Of a stretch of 10,980 nt of DNA, positions 1 to 6,848 are shown one piece after another (the first letter of the stretch is position 1; each line of letters starts with the position of its first letter). Below the pieces are notes generated by a model, which made no database searches, was not told the origin of the DNA, and saw only the letters and a list, made by a program, of their open reading frames with translations. The translations under genes and the position numbers were made by a program. Origin of the DNA: Clostridium sp. (lineage in GTDB: Bacteria > Bacillota_A > Clostridia > Lachnospirales > Lachnospiraceae); the NCBI GenBank assembly GCA_023666975.1, contig JAMPAW010000113.1, positions 1-10,980 of the forward strand. Reading direction: 5' to 3'.

Positions 1-4
1 TGTC

Positions 5-33
5 TTGACATTTATTTTGTTACGTGCTATATT
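5..33 (+). promoter_or_regulatory. Sigma-A promoter P1 of the SH3/3D gene
   Basis: A perfect -35 TTGACA (5-10) is followed after exactly 17 bases by TATATT (28-33), a 5/6 match to the -10 consensus. Transcription would start near 40, giving a leader of about 110 nt before the ATG at 149. The start point falls on the first half of the WalR-type repeat at 40-56, so a bound regulator could block this promoter. The match is clear by eye, but promoter activity is inferred. Confidence 0.7.
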
Positions 34-39
34 ACAGAT

Positions 40-56
40 TGTAACAAGTTTGTAAC
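40..56 (+). promoter_or_regulatory. WalR (YycF)-type binding site
   Basis: TGTAAC-AAGTT-TGTAAC matches exactly the WalR consensus of two TGT(A/T)A(A/T/C) hexamers separated by five bases. A third hexamer, TGTTAC, lies at 18-23, exactly two 11-bp steps upstream and so on the same DNA face. WalR is the essential cell-wall regulator of Firmicutes; in Bacillus its targets include yocH, which also encodes a 3D-domain wall protein. The site abuts the weak -35 region of P2 (an activator position) and covers the start of P1 (a repressor position). The regulator gene itself is not in this window. Confidence 0.65.
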
Positions 57-57
57 A

Positions 58-86
58 TTTTGGTATGGAAATTTATGGCTTATAAT
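58..86 (+). promoter_or_regulatory. Putative activator-dependent promoter P2
   Basis: A perfect TATAAT lies at 81-86, but 17 bases upstream there is only a poor -35 (TTTTGG, 58-63). A good -10 with a poor -35 directly next to an OmpR-family direct repeat (40-56) is the usual layout of an activated promoter. Start near 93, leader about 55 nt. Activity and dependence on WalR are inferred. Confidence 0.45.
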
Positions 87-148
87 GTAGAAATCAACAT
101 AGGAAAGAAATGGCAGCAGTAAGCTGAAGGTTGATGGAGGAAAGAAAC

Positions 149-1603
149 ATGCGGCATAACAGAAGAGCTGTAATGACAGAACGCTATAAACTCTATATGA
201 AAAAGCATATTTTTAACGGAAGATATTTTGTGCGCAATATGCAATTGCTTTTTTGTGCAGTTGTAGTGTCGGCATTGATTATCAGTTGTCTGGTGATTGG
301 ACAGCCGGAAGAGAACAGTGATGTAGTGACAGTAGATGCATCAGTAAGCGTAAAGGACGCATTGTTTGGCAATGAGGACGAGCGCAAAGATGTCACGAGA
401 GAACCGGTGACAGAGAGTGAGATACAGCAGCCGGAAGAAAGCAGTGAAGAAACCATTGTTACAGAGGATATATCGACGGAATCGATTGTAGCGCAGGTTA
501 CCGCTATGTTGGAAGCGGTTGAGCAGGAAGAGCCTGTGGAAGAAGAAAGCGAGTTTGCGAATAAATGTATTGCCAATGTGGAGGGAACTTTGAATATCCG
601 CAAAGAGCCAAGCACGGAGGCAGAGTTTGTCGGCTCGATGAAGCAGGGGGCAATCGCCGTTGTAGAAGGTACAGAGGGTGAATGGACAAAGATTAAGTCC
701 GGTGACGTGGAAGGATATGTATTGACAGAATATGTGTTGACAGGAGAAAGTGCAGAGGAATTTGCGACAGATTTTGTCACCCTTCACGGAACTGTGTTGG
801 AGGACGGTGTAAATATTCGTTCTGAGAAATCAACGGATTCTGCAATTCTTGTCGTATTAGATAAAGATGATACCATTACGGTTTTAGATGAATCAGAGAG
901 CGGACAGGAAGAAGAGAAGACTGAGGAAAACGCAGATTCAGAAGATGATGTTATCGAAGTTGTAGCAGAGAAGGCAGAAGATAAGAAGAAACAAGATGAA
1001 GATACAGAAGAATCTGCCAATCAGGAGGAGATTGAATGGCTGCCGGTTATGTTAGAGGACGGTCAGGTCGGTTATGTTTCATCTAGTTTTGTAGAAGTAG
1101 ATGAGTTTTATGAAATTGCCGTATCCGCTGAGGAATTGCAGCGGATAGCCGAGGAAGAGGCAGCAAGAAAGGCGGCAGAAGAGGAAGCTAAGAGACTGGC
1201 GGAGGCAGCTAAGCAGTCAACAGGCAATGGTAGTACAGGCGGTAATTCCAATGCCCCTGCTTCAAACAGTGACACTTATCAGGGTGCGACTACCACACCG
1301 GTTACGGCAACGGAGTCCGGCGAGTGTATAGGAACATTTACGATTACTGCATATTGCGGCTGTGATAAATGCAGCGGCGGAAGCGGTAAGACAGCCAGCG
1401 GTACGACACCGACAGAGGGTAGGACCATTGCGGCAGATACAAGCATACTGCCTTACGGAACGCAGGTTGTTATCGACGGTATCGTGTATACGGTAGAGGA
1501 TTGCGGCAGCGGAGTAAAAGGCAACCATATTGATATTTTCTTCTCTACACATAAGAAAGCAAAAGCATTCGGAAAGAGAACCTTGAAGGTATATAAATAT
1601 TAA
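149..1603 (+). CDS. Membrane-anchored SH3b-SH3b-3D domain cell-wall protein
   Basis: This is a 484-residue protein predicted to act in the cell wall. The start is the ATG at 149, because GGAGG (136-140) sits 8 nt before it; the in-frame TTG (131) and ATG (134) upstream lack a site. A basic cytoplasmic N terminus precedes one membrane helix (about 31-51), followed by an acidic stretch and a first SH3b domain (about 138-198). The second SH3b (about 209-318) is interrupted by a Glu/Asp/Lys-rich insert (about 252-295). An Ala/Glu-rich helix (about 324-355), a Gly/Ser/Asn/Thr linker and a C-terminal 3D domain (393-484) complete it. The three aspartates of the 3D domain are D430, D451 and D462, and it opens with a cysteine-rich segment. 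3D domains are double-psi beta barrels found in Rpf/YocH/MltA-like peptidoglycan-active proteins, so lytic activity is likely but inferred. SH3b domains usually bind wall peptides. The gene is monocistronic. Confidence 0.9.
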   Translation: MRHNRRAVMTERYKLYMKKHIFNGRYFVRNMQLLFCAVVVSALIISCLVIGQPEENSDVVTVDASVSVKDALFGNEDERKDVTREPVTESEIQQPEESSEETIVTEDISTESIVAQVTAMLEAVEQEEPVEEESEFANKCIANVEGTLNIRKEPSTEAEFVGSMKQGAIAVVEGTEGEWTKIKSGDVEGYVLTEYVLTGESAEEFATDFVTLHGTVLEDGVNIRSEKSTDSAILVVLDKDDTITVLDESESGQEEEKTEENADSEDDVIEVVAEKAEDKKKQDEDTEESANQEEIEWLPVMLEDGQVGYVSSSFVEVDEFYEIAVSAEELQRIAEEEAARKAAEEEAKRLAEAAKQSTGNGSTGGNSNAPASNSDTYQGATTTPVTATESGECIGTFTITAYCGCDKCSGGSGKTASGTTPTEGRTIAADTSILPYGTQVVIDGIVYTVEDCGSGVKGNHIDIFFSTHKKAKAFGKRTLKVYKY

Positions 1604-1617
1604 TGGAAAAGAAGGAC

Positions 1618-1653
1618 AGGGCATTTCGTTTCATTTCGGAATGTCCTTTTTTT
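1618..1653 (+). terminator. Intrinsic terminator of the SH3/3D gene
   Basis: AGGGCATTTCG (1618-1628) pairs over 11 bp, with two G-T wobbles, to CGGAATGTCCT (1637-1647) around an 8-nt loop. An uninterrupted run of seven T follows (1647-1653). It starts 15 nt after the stop codon and separates the wall-protein gene from the two-component genes. Confidence 0.85.
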
Positions 1654-1661
1654 CTTGTATG

Positions 1662-1670
1662 TGGTATGAT
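1662..1670 (+). promoter_or_regulatory. Extended -10 promoter for the two-component operon
   Basis: TGG-TATGAT (TG at 1662-1663, hexamer 1665-1670) fits an extended -10 element; no good -35 is present because the terminator stem lies there. Transcription would start near 1677, only about 4 nt before the ATG at 1681, implying a leaderless or almost leaderless mRNA. Low certainty. Confidence 0.35.
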
Positions 1671-1680
1671 AGAAAGTGAT

Positions 1681-2364
1681 ATGAAAGATACGATTTTATT
1701 GGTGGAAGATGATTTCGCCTTAGCTATGGGAACTGAATATGCGCTTCAGGCAGAGGGCTACAATGTGATTCATGCGGGAAGTCTGGAAAAGGCAAGAGAG
1801 GCATTGGAGAAGGAGCCGGATTTGATTTTGTTAGATGTTATGCTTCCGGACGGAAACGGATTTGATTTTTGCCGGGAAATCCGGCAGGATAATCAGCATA
1901 TACCGATTATCTTTTTAACGGCGGTAGGTGAGGAGGTAAACATTGTGCAGGGACTGGAAACCGGTGCGGACGATTATGTGACTAAGCCTTACCGGGTCAG
2001 GGAGCTTTTTTCCAGAATTACGGCCAATCTTCGACGTTCCAGACTGTTAAAAGAGAGCAGCCGGGTATGCTGCCAGTTTGGCAGCCACCAGTTTTACCCG
2101 GAGGAATTTCGACTGCTGTTTCAGGGAAAGCCTGTGGAATGTACAACGAGTGAACTGCGGTTGTTAAGGGAACTGGTGAAGCATGAGGGAGTGGTATTGA
2201 CCAGAAGCCAGCTGTTAGAGAGGCTGTATGATACGGAAGAGTCCTTTGTGGACGACAATACGCTTTCCGTGTATATGAAGCGTCTGCGGAATAAGCTGGG
2301 CACAGATGCGGATTGGATTGAAACCGTCCGGGGAATCGGCTATCGTTTCAGAAAGAGAAAATAA
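1681..2364 (+). CDS. OmpR-family response regulator
   Basis: A 227-residue DNA-binding response regulator, the usual family length. The receiver domain (about 3-115) has the acidic pair D10/D11, phospho-acceptor D52 (LLDVMLPDG), T80 and K102. A winged-helix Trans_Reg_C domain (about 130-225) ends in the typical VRGIGYRF motif. The start at 1681 gives the canonical N terminus (MKDTILLVEDD). The reading frame is open back to 1603, but that stretch lies over the terminator and is probably not translated; an ATG at 1666 is an alternative. No convincing ribosome binding site precedes 1681, only a weak GAAAG. It is followed after 40 nt by its cognate kinase. The sequence is most like the BceR/VanR side of the family; the target genes are unknown. 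Confidence 0.92.
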   Translation: MKDTILLVEDDFALAMGTEYALQAEGYNVIHAGSLEKAREALEKEPDLILLDVMLPDGNGFDFCREIRQDNQHIPIIFLTAVGEEVNIVQGLETGADDYVTKPYRVRELFSRITANLRRSRLLKESSRVCCQFGSHQFYPEEFRLLFQGKPVECTTSELRLLRELVKHEGVVLTRSQLLERLYDTEESFVDDNTLSVYMKRLRNKLGTDADWIETVRGIGYRFRKRK

Positions 2365-2404
2365 GGTGTCATATAAAACCGGTTACGGCAATGGAGATGA
2401 TGAG

Positions 2405-3436
2405 ATGAGAAGCAGTTATGAGCGGAGCAGATTTAAGGCAGCCTATTTGATTATGGCATTTTTATTTTTTTTGGCTGTGACAATATGGAGTTTGGCTGTT
2501 TGGGGTAAATTTACGGAGAAAGCGTTTGAATTAATCGGGATTATTGCGGTATTTGTAATTGGATTTTATATAATCGGTTATCGCAGGCTCAATAAGGTGT
2601 ATGAAGAGATAGAAAATGTTTCTGCGCTGATGACCGATGTGATCGAGAAGGACGAGGAGCCTCCGTCGGAGGAATACCGCGAGGGGAGTGTGGGTATTCT
2701 CTATAGTAATTTTTATAAGATGCTTTATGTTTTAAAGCAGAGCAGAAACCGTGAAATGGAAGAAAAAATTTTTTTGCGGGATATTATTTCGGATATTTCC
2801 CACCAGTTAAAGACTCCGCTGGCCTCAATGAATGTATTTGTCGATTTGCTTTTAGAGGATAAGATAAAGGAGCCGGAAAAGCGAAAGCAGATATTAACGG
2901 AAACGGCTAATCAGCTGGACCGGATGGAATGGATGGTTTTATCCATGCTGAAGCTGGCACGAATCGAGGCGGGAGCTATTCAGTTTGAACAGAGTGACAG
3001 ACGGTTGAAACCGCTGCTTATGCAGGCTGCGGAGGGCGTTCAGTTTCTTGTGCAGGAGAGAGAACAGACTCTTCAAGTGAACTGTACGGAAAATACTTCC
3101 CTTGTCTGTGACGGAGACTGGCTGGTGGAAGCCATTATCAATCTGTTAAAGAACGCATCGGATTATTCCGGTAACGGAAAAAGGATATGGATAGAGGTGG
3201 AACAGACAGCGGTCTATACCCGCATTAGTATAAACGATGAGGGAACGGGAATACCGGAGAAAGAAATTCCCAACATATTTAAACGATTTTACCGGGTGCA
3301 TCAGGAGGTAAATCCGAACAGCGTAGGAATCGGACTGTCTTTGACAAAATCGATTGTGGAGGGAATGGGCGGCAGCATACATGTGAAGAGTGAAGAGGGA
3401 AGTTATACATGCTTTACGATCACTTTTGTACATTGA
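2405..3436 (+). CDS. Intramembrane-sensing sensor histidine kinase
   Basis: A 343-residue kinase partner of the upstream regulator. The ATG at 2405 is chosen because GGAG (2393-2396) lies 8 nt upstream; the frame is open further back (GTG at 2366) but without a good site. Two membrane helices (about 12-33 and 41-59) are joined by only a few residues, so there is no extracellular sensor domain. The HisKA dimerisation helix carries H133 in SHQLKTPL. The ATPase domain has an N box (INLLKNASDYS), G1 (DEGTGIPEKE), F box (FKRFYR) and G2 (GIGLSLTKSIVEGMGG). This is the BceS-like intramembrane-sensing architecture. Such kinases usually read the activity of a BceAB-type ABC transporter against peptide antibiotics, but none is adjacent here, so the signal is unknown. 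Confidence 0.9.
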   Translation: MRSSYERSRFKAAYLIMAFLFFLAVTIWSLAVWGKFTEKAFELIGIIAVFVIGFYIIGYRRLNKVYEEIENVSALMTDVIEKDEEPPSEEYREGSVGILYSNFYKMLYVLKQSRNREMEEKIFLRDIISDISHQLKTPLASMNVFVDLLLEDKIKEPEKRKQILTETANQLDRMEWMVLSMLKLARIEAGAIQFEQSDRRLKPLLMQAAEGVQFLVQEREQTLQVNCTENTSLVCDGDWLVEAIINLLKNASDYSGNGKRIWIEVEQTAVYTRISINDEGTGIPEKEIPNIFKRFYRVHQEVNPNSVGIGLSLTKSIVEGMGGSIHVKSEEGSYTCFTITFVH

Positions 3437-3480
3437 GCGGGGATAACAACTATTACCAAAAATATTTGTAGGTATTTACA

Positions 3481-3509
3481 TTGTTATTTGCAAAGAATAA
3501 GATTATAAT
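3481..3509 (+). promoter_or_regulatory. Sigma-A promoter of the PLC-like gene
   Basis: TTGTTA (3481-3486), a 17-base spacer and a perfect TATAAT (3504-3509). Transcription would start near 3516 and give a leader of about 40 nt. No terminator was recognised after the kinase stop at 3436, so some read-through from the two-component operon is possible. Confidence 0.65.
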
Positions 3510-3554
3510 AGATGAAGTAGCAAGCAATGGCAAGTATTGGGACAGGAGGCTGTT

Positions 3555-4175
3555 ATGCGTAAAAAATCACATATTTCACTGGCCAGACATATTGTAAACG
3601 TTTCTGGCATGCAGAATTTTGACAAGCATAAGAAAGCATTTTACATTGGAAGTATTTTACCGGACTGCAAACCTTCTTTTTTGACAAAGCGGCATGAGAT
3701 TACGGCGACCTTTGATTTGGTGGAGCGGGGGATTGAAAAACTGACACACGGCTATAGCAATTTGAATGATTTGTCTACGGTATATTTTACGAGGCTTGGA
3801 GAGGTGGTTCACTATATTGCGGATTATTTTACTTATCCTCACAACAAGGAATATATGGGGAATATGAAGCAGCACTGCATATATGAGGGACAGCTAAAAC
3901 ATAAACTGCGCTCTTACATCAAAGGAATTGGTGAGAAGGATTTCAAGAAATGGAAGGCAAGTGTAGACCTTGAGGATATGGAACGGTTTCAGAGTGTAGC
4001 GGATATTTGCAAATTTCTTAAGGAGGAGCATAGAAATTATATCCGAAGAGGCGTACATTCTGTGGAGGAGGACTGTAAATATATTGTGGGTGTCTGCTCG
4101 AAGGCAGCAATGGCAATTTTGCATGTGTGCATGCTGTCGATGGAGTCAGGAAGAGTATATGCTGCTGTGCGGTGA
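3555..4175 (+). CDS. Zinc-dependent phospholipase C-like protein
   Basis: A 206-residue protein of the zinc-dependent phospholipase C-like family. The ATG at 3555 follows AGGAGG (3544-3549) by 5 nt. The metal-ligand pattern of the clostridial/Bacillus PLC fold can be traced: early histidines H6 and H12, D37 in SILPD, H47, an HxxxD pair (H86-D90), H96, and an HxxxE pair (H107-E111). This suggests an intact multi-zinc site. Unlike secreted PLC toxins it has no signal peptide or membrane helix and lacks a C-terminal membrane-binding domain, so it probably acts inside the cell. The substrate is unknown; a phosphodiester or phospholipid head group is only a family-based guess. It has its own promoter and terminator. 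Confidence 0.8.
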   Translation: MRKKSHISLARHIVNVSGMQNFDKHKKAFYIGSILPDCKPSFLTKRHEITATFDLVERGIEKLTHGYSNLNDLSTVYFTRLGEVVHYIADYFTYPHNKEYMGNMKQHCIYEGQLKHKLRSYIKGIGEKDFKKWKASVDLEDMERFQSVADICKFLKEEHRNYIRRGVHSVEEDCKYIVGVCSKAAMAILHVCMLSMESGRVYAAVR

Positions 4176-4196
4176 ATAAAATAGTGATTTTGGGTT

Positions 4197-4237
4197 CCTG
4201 TCTGTGCGAGCGCGGCTTCCGTTACAGGCAGGTTTTT
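4197..4237 (+). terminator. Intrinsic terminator after the PLC-like gene
   Basis: CCTGTCTGT (4197-4205) pairs over 9 bp, with one T-G wobble, to ACAGGCAGG (4224-4232), followed by TTTTT (4233-4237). It begins 21 nt after the stop codon. Confidence 0.75.
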
Positions 4238-4272
4238 GCATGGAGAGGCAATAAAAGTTTTATTTTGTCCTC

Positions 4273-4301
4273 TTCCCAACAGCATTAAAATAGTATATAG
4301 T
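4273..4301 (+). promoter_or_regulatory. Possible promoter of the redox/EAL gene
   Basis: TTCCCA (4273-4278), 17 bases, TATAGT (4296-4301). The -10 matches at 5/6 and the -35 at 4/6. Start near 4308, leader about 34 nt. A TAAAAT at 4286-4291 is an alternative -10 with a poorer -35. Confidence 0.4.
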
Positions 4302-4341
4302 AGTAGACAGGGATTTGCTAAGCGAAGAAGAGGAGGCAGCT

Positions 4342-6090
4342 ATGACACATAAGGAGAAGGCATATCAGCTGTTACATCAGAAATATCATTGTTCGCAGGC
4401 GCTTTTTGGCGCGTTTGCCGGTGACTTTGGTCTGGATTTAAAGACAGCATTCAAAATTAGTACATGCTTTGGAGGGGGCATGCGCCAGGGAGGAACCTGT
4501 GGCTGTATTACTGCATCAATGCTGGTGCTGGGAATGGCACTGGGATTTTATGATGCCCAGGACAGGGAACTGGAGGTATACGGCAATAAGAAGACAGACG
4601 AGTTTATCCATCGGTTTACCGAAAAGATGAGCGGAAATATTTATTGCCGGGATATTCTGGGCAAAGATATTTCCAAACCGGAGGGAATGGCAGCTATCCG
4701 TCAGGAAGGATTAATTTTACAGAAGTGTCCTACGGCATTGGATATCAGTATCGAGATTTTGGAGGATATGCTGGCAGAGCATTTAAAGGATATAACGGAG
4801 AGCAGTCTGGAATTAGAGGATATACCGGAAAATGATGAGATGCAGAGCGTACTGAAAAATATGAGCAGGCTCAAACGGTTCCGTAGAAATGTCAATAATC
4901 TTCTATATTCCACTTCCAGAGATGTGGCATTTATTCAGTTTGATATTCGCAAATTTAAGATTGTCAATGACTTATATGGAGAAAAATTTGGTGATGAGGT
5001 TTTGGACTTTATCAGGAACCAGTTAAAGGAATGCTGCAATGATAAGCAGTATTTTATTAACCTGAGAAGCGATGTCTTTATGGTGGTTACAGAGTATGAC
5101 CGAGAGGATCAGCTGATGGAATTTATCCACCATATCGACGCAAAAATCACGCAGTATAAGAAAGTAAAACTGCAGATGTCTTACGGCGTATATACGGTGG
5201 AGGACAAGGAGATGGAGCTTAGGCAGATGGAAGACCGGGCTGCCATGGCAAGAAAGTCCGTCAAGAACAATATATTGATGAATATTCTTTTTTATAAGGA
5301 GCAGTTTAAGGAAAATCTCTACAACAGAAAGTTTATTGAAGAGAATATGCAGGCGGCTATTGCAGAGCGGCAGTTTGTGATGTATCTGCAGCCGAAGTAC
5401 AGTATTGCTCAGAATAAGATTATCGGTGCAGAGGCATTAGTGAGGTGGAAGCATCCGCAAAGGGGCATGATTTATCCGAACCAGTTTATTCCGATTATTG
5501 AGGAAAATGGGTTTGTAAAACGGGTGGATTATTACATATGGGAAGAGGCGTGCCGTTTTATCAAAAAGTGTGTTGATTTGGGGATTACCGACTGTCCGGT
5601 ATCGGTCAATATGTCGAGAGTCCATTTGCTGGACGATGAGTGTATATATAAGCTTTCGGATATGATAGAGCGCAGCCGGATTCCCAAGGAGTTACTCGAA
5701 TTGGAAATTACGGAAACAGCAGACGGGCAGCAGGTCAGTCTGAAGGCATTGCAGTTGAAGGAGGAAGGGTTCACTCTTTTGATGGACGATTTCGGAAGCG
5801 GTTATTCCTCGTTAAACATTCTACTGGAGACACCGTTTGATGTGATAAAGCTGGATAGAAAATTCATGGAGAATATGCTGGTGTCAGGTAAGGGAAGATT
5901 AATTTTGGAGCAGGTGGCTTCTATGGCAGACCGGCTGGACCTGGGGCTTTTGGCTGAGGGTGTAGAGACAGAGGACCAGATTGAGCTGTTAAAAAATATC
6001 GGCTGTGACCAGGTGCAGGGGTATTACTACGCAAAGCCAATGCCGGAGGACGAATTTTTTATGCAGTTAAGAGAACAGAACGGAAAGTGA
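4342..6090 (+). CDS. C_GCAxxG_C_C redox domain-GGDEF(degenerate)-EAL c-di-GMP phosphodiesterase
   Basis: A 582-residue soluble protein; the ATG at 4342 follows AGGAGG (4331-4336) by 5 nt. Residues 1-150 form a C_GCAxxG_C_C redox-active domain: C17, C42 after a helix, TCGC (C53, C55) opening the GC-x(3) motif, then C102 and C129. Residues about 190-320 are a GGDEF domain that keeps the FDIRKFKIVND entry and the GD...L helix, but its signature is RSDVF (242-246), so cyclase activity should be lost. Residues about 340-582 are an EAL domain with all expected catalytic residues: E364 (EALVRW), the Asn in VNMSR, the Glu in LEITET, D482/D483 (DDFGSGYSS), K503, E539 (AEGVE) and Q559. It is predicted to hydrolyse c-di-GMP to pGpG in the cytosol. 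Control by the redox or metal state of the cysteines is inferred from the fusion. It is monocistronic, with terminator-like hairpins on both sides. Confidence 0.88.
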   Translation: MTHKEKAYQLLHQKYHCSQALFGAFAGDFGLDLKTAFKISTCFGGGMRQGGTCGCITASMLVLGMALGFYDAQDRELEVYGNKKTDEFIHRFTEKMSGNIYCRDILGKDISKPEGMAAIRQEGLILQKCPTALDISIEILEDMLAEHLKDITESSLELEDIPENDEMQSVLKNMSRLKRFRRNVNNLLYSTSRDVAFIQFDIRKFKIVNDLYGEKFGDEVLDFIRNQLKECCNDKQYFINLRSDVFMVVTEYDREDQLMEFIHHIDAKITQYKKVKLQMSYGVYTVEDKEMELRQMEDRAAMARKSVKNNILMNILFYKEQFKENLYNRKFIEENMQAAIAERQFVMYLQPKYSIAQNKIIGAEALVRWKHPQRGMIYPNQFIPIIEENGFVKRVDYYIWEEACRFIKKCVDLGITDCPVSVNMSRVHLLDDECIYKLSDMIERSRIPKELLELEITETADGQQVSLKALQLKEEGFTLLMDDFGSGYSSLNILLETPFDVIKLDRKFMENMLVSGKGRLILEQVASMADRLDLGLLAEGVETEDQIELLKNIGCDQVQGYYYAKPMPEDEFFMQLREQNGK

Positions 6091-6141
6091 TGTTGAAATA
6101 CGGAATAAGAGGAAAAACGATAGAAATGGATAAAGAATGAT

Positions 6142-6176
6142 ACCGTACCCACTGTTTTCTAAGCAGCGGGTACGGT
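6142..6176. terminator. Hairpin between convergent genes (bidirectional terminator)
   Basis: ACCGTACCC (6142-6150) pairs perfectly with GGGTACGGT (6168-6176), and CTG/CAG (6152-6154, 6164-6166) extends the stem across a one-base mismatch. It lies 51 nt after the EAL gene and 13 nt after the stop of the minus-strand gene at 6190. Neither side has a long T run, so termination is probable but unproven. Confidence 0.55.
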
Positions 6177-6189
6177 GCAGTTGTGTATA

Positions 6190-6747
6190 CTATCCGTTGA
6201 TATATTCGTTGTATTCTTTCCGGGCTTTGAATGTAGCTATGGTAGCGTATACAGCGGCGATAATAATCAGGTATCCGCTTAATCGCCCTGTTGTCACAAG
6301 TGAATATAGACAGTTAAAAATCGAATAGACCAAAATAATTACGGCGCAGGCACGGCTTTTGCCTATCTGTATGCCAAGTGCCAGCCCCAGTATCAGAATA
6401 GCATCAATGACACCAGCCATAATATCGACTCCGAACAGGGAGACTGCTATTGCAGCAAAAAGGGTAATACCGCTGCAGACATATAGGGCAATGGCGGAAC
6501 CGTTTATATTTTTCTTGATATCGGCAGAGCAATAATCCTTATAAAATTCTTTGAAGGATATGTCCTTTTTCATGCTTGAGCTTGGTGTATATTTGTATGT
6601 ATCATCAAACTCAGGATTAAATGCTGCCGGATTGCTATAAGTGTCGGCAGAGGTAGTGTCTGCCGGGGTCTGACCGGAATAATCGGTCTGGGAAGCGGGG
6701 TCTTTAAATGAGAGTCCGCTTTGCTGTTCGTCTGTTTTTAATGTCAT
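6190..6747 (-). CDS. Four-helix membrane protein of unknown function
   Basis: A 185-residue protein. The ATG at 6747 is preceded on the minus strand by AGGAG with a 6-nt spacer; an in-frame ATG at 6771 has no site. Residues 1-60 are polar and rich in Ser, Thr, Asp and Pro, probably disordered and cytoplasmic. An SFKEFYKDYC segment (64-73) leads into four closely spaced membrane helices (about 84-104, 108-127, 131-152, 156-173) and a short charged tail. The SFKEFY element and helix arrangement resemble small Lachnospiraceae membrane proteins that often carry an N-terminal zinc ribbon; here the ribbon is absent. No function can be assigned. It has its own promoter and is not tightly coupled to the DUF202 gene 101 nt upstream. 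Confidence 0.8.
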   Translation of the reverse strand: MTLKTDEQQSGLSFKDPASQTDYSGQTPADTTSADTYSNPAAFNPEFDDTYKYTPSSSMKKDISFKEFYKDYCSADIKKNINGSAIALYVCSGITLFAAIAVSLFGVDIMAGVIDAILILGLALGIQIGKSRACAVIILVYSIFNCLYSLVTTGRLSGYLIIIAAVYATIATFKARKEYNEYING

Positions 6748-6790
6748 GTTATTCTCCTTTTCTCTCCTCATTGTGGTGTTATGCTATTTA

Positions 6791-6819
6791 ATTGTAAAGT
6801 AAATGGGGGAAAATAGCAA
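6791..6819 (-). promoter_or_regulatory. Promoter of the four-helix membrane protein gene
   Basis: Read on the minus strand: TTGCTA (6819-6814), 17 bases, TACAAT (6796-6791). Both hexamers match at 4-5 of 6. Transcription would start near 6784, giving a leader of about 37 nt to the ATG at 6747. Confidence 0.6.
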
Positions 6820-6848
6820 CGGTAATCTCAAAATGATATTCTGTAAGT

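Noticed and set aside
193..787. Long minus-strand open frames (up to about 195 codons) opposite the SH3/3D gene
   Set aside because: They mirror the Glu/Asp-rich codons of the real gene as Ser-rich sequence, have no ribosome sites, and match no recognisable family.
1603..1680. N-terminal extension of the response regulator starting at the ATG at 1603
   Set aside because: It overlaps the preceding stop codon and the whole terminator, has no ribosome site, and adds residues absent from OmpR-family regulators.
1681..3436. The two-component pair as the WalRK system acting on the upstream WalR-type site
   Set aside because: The kinase lacks the large extracellular loop and the PAS/HAMP domains of WalK, and no walHIJ-like genes are adjacent. 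The regulator looks BceR/VanR-like.
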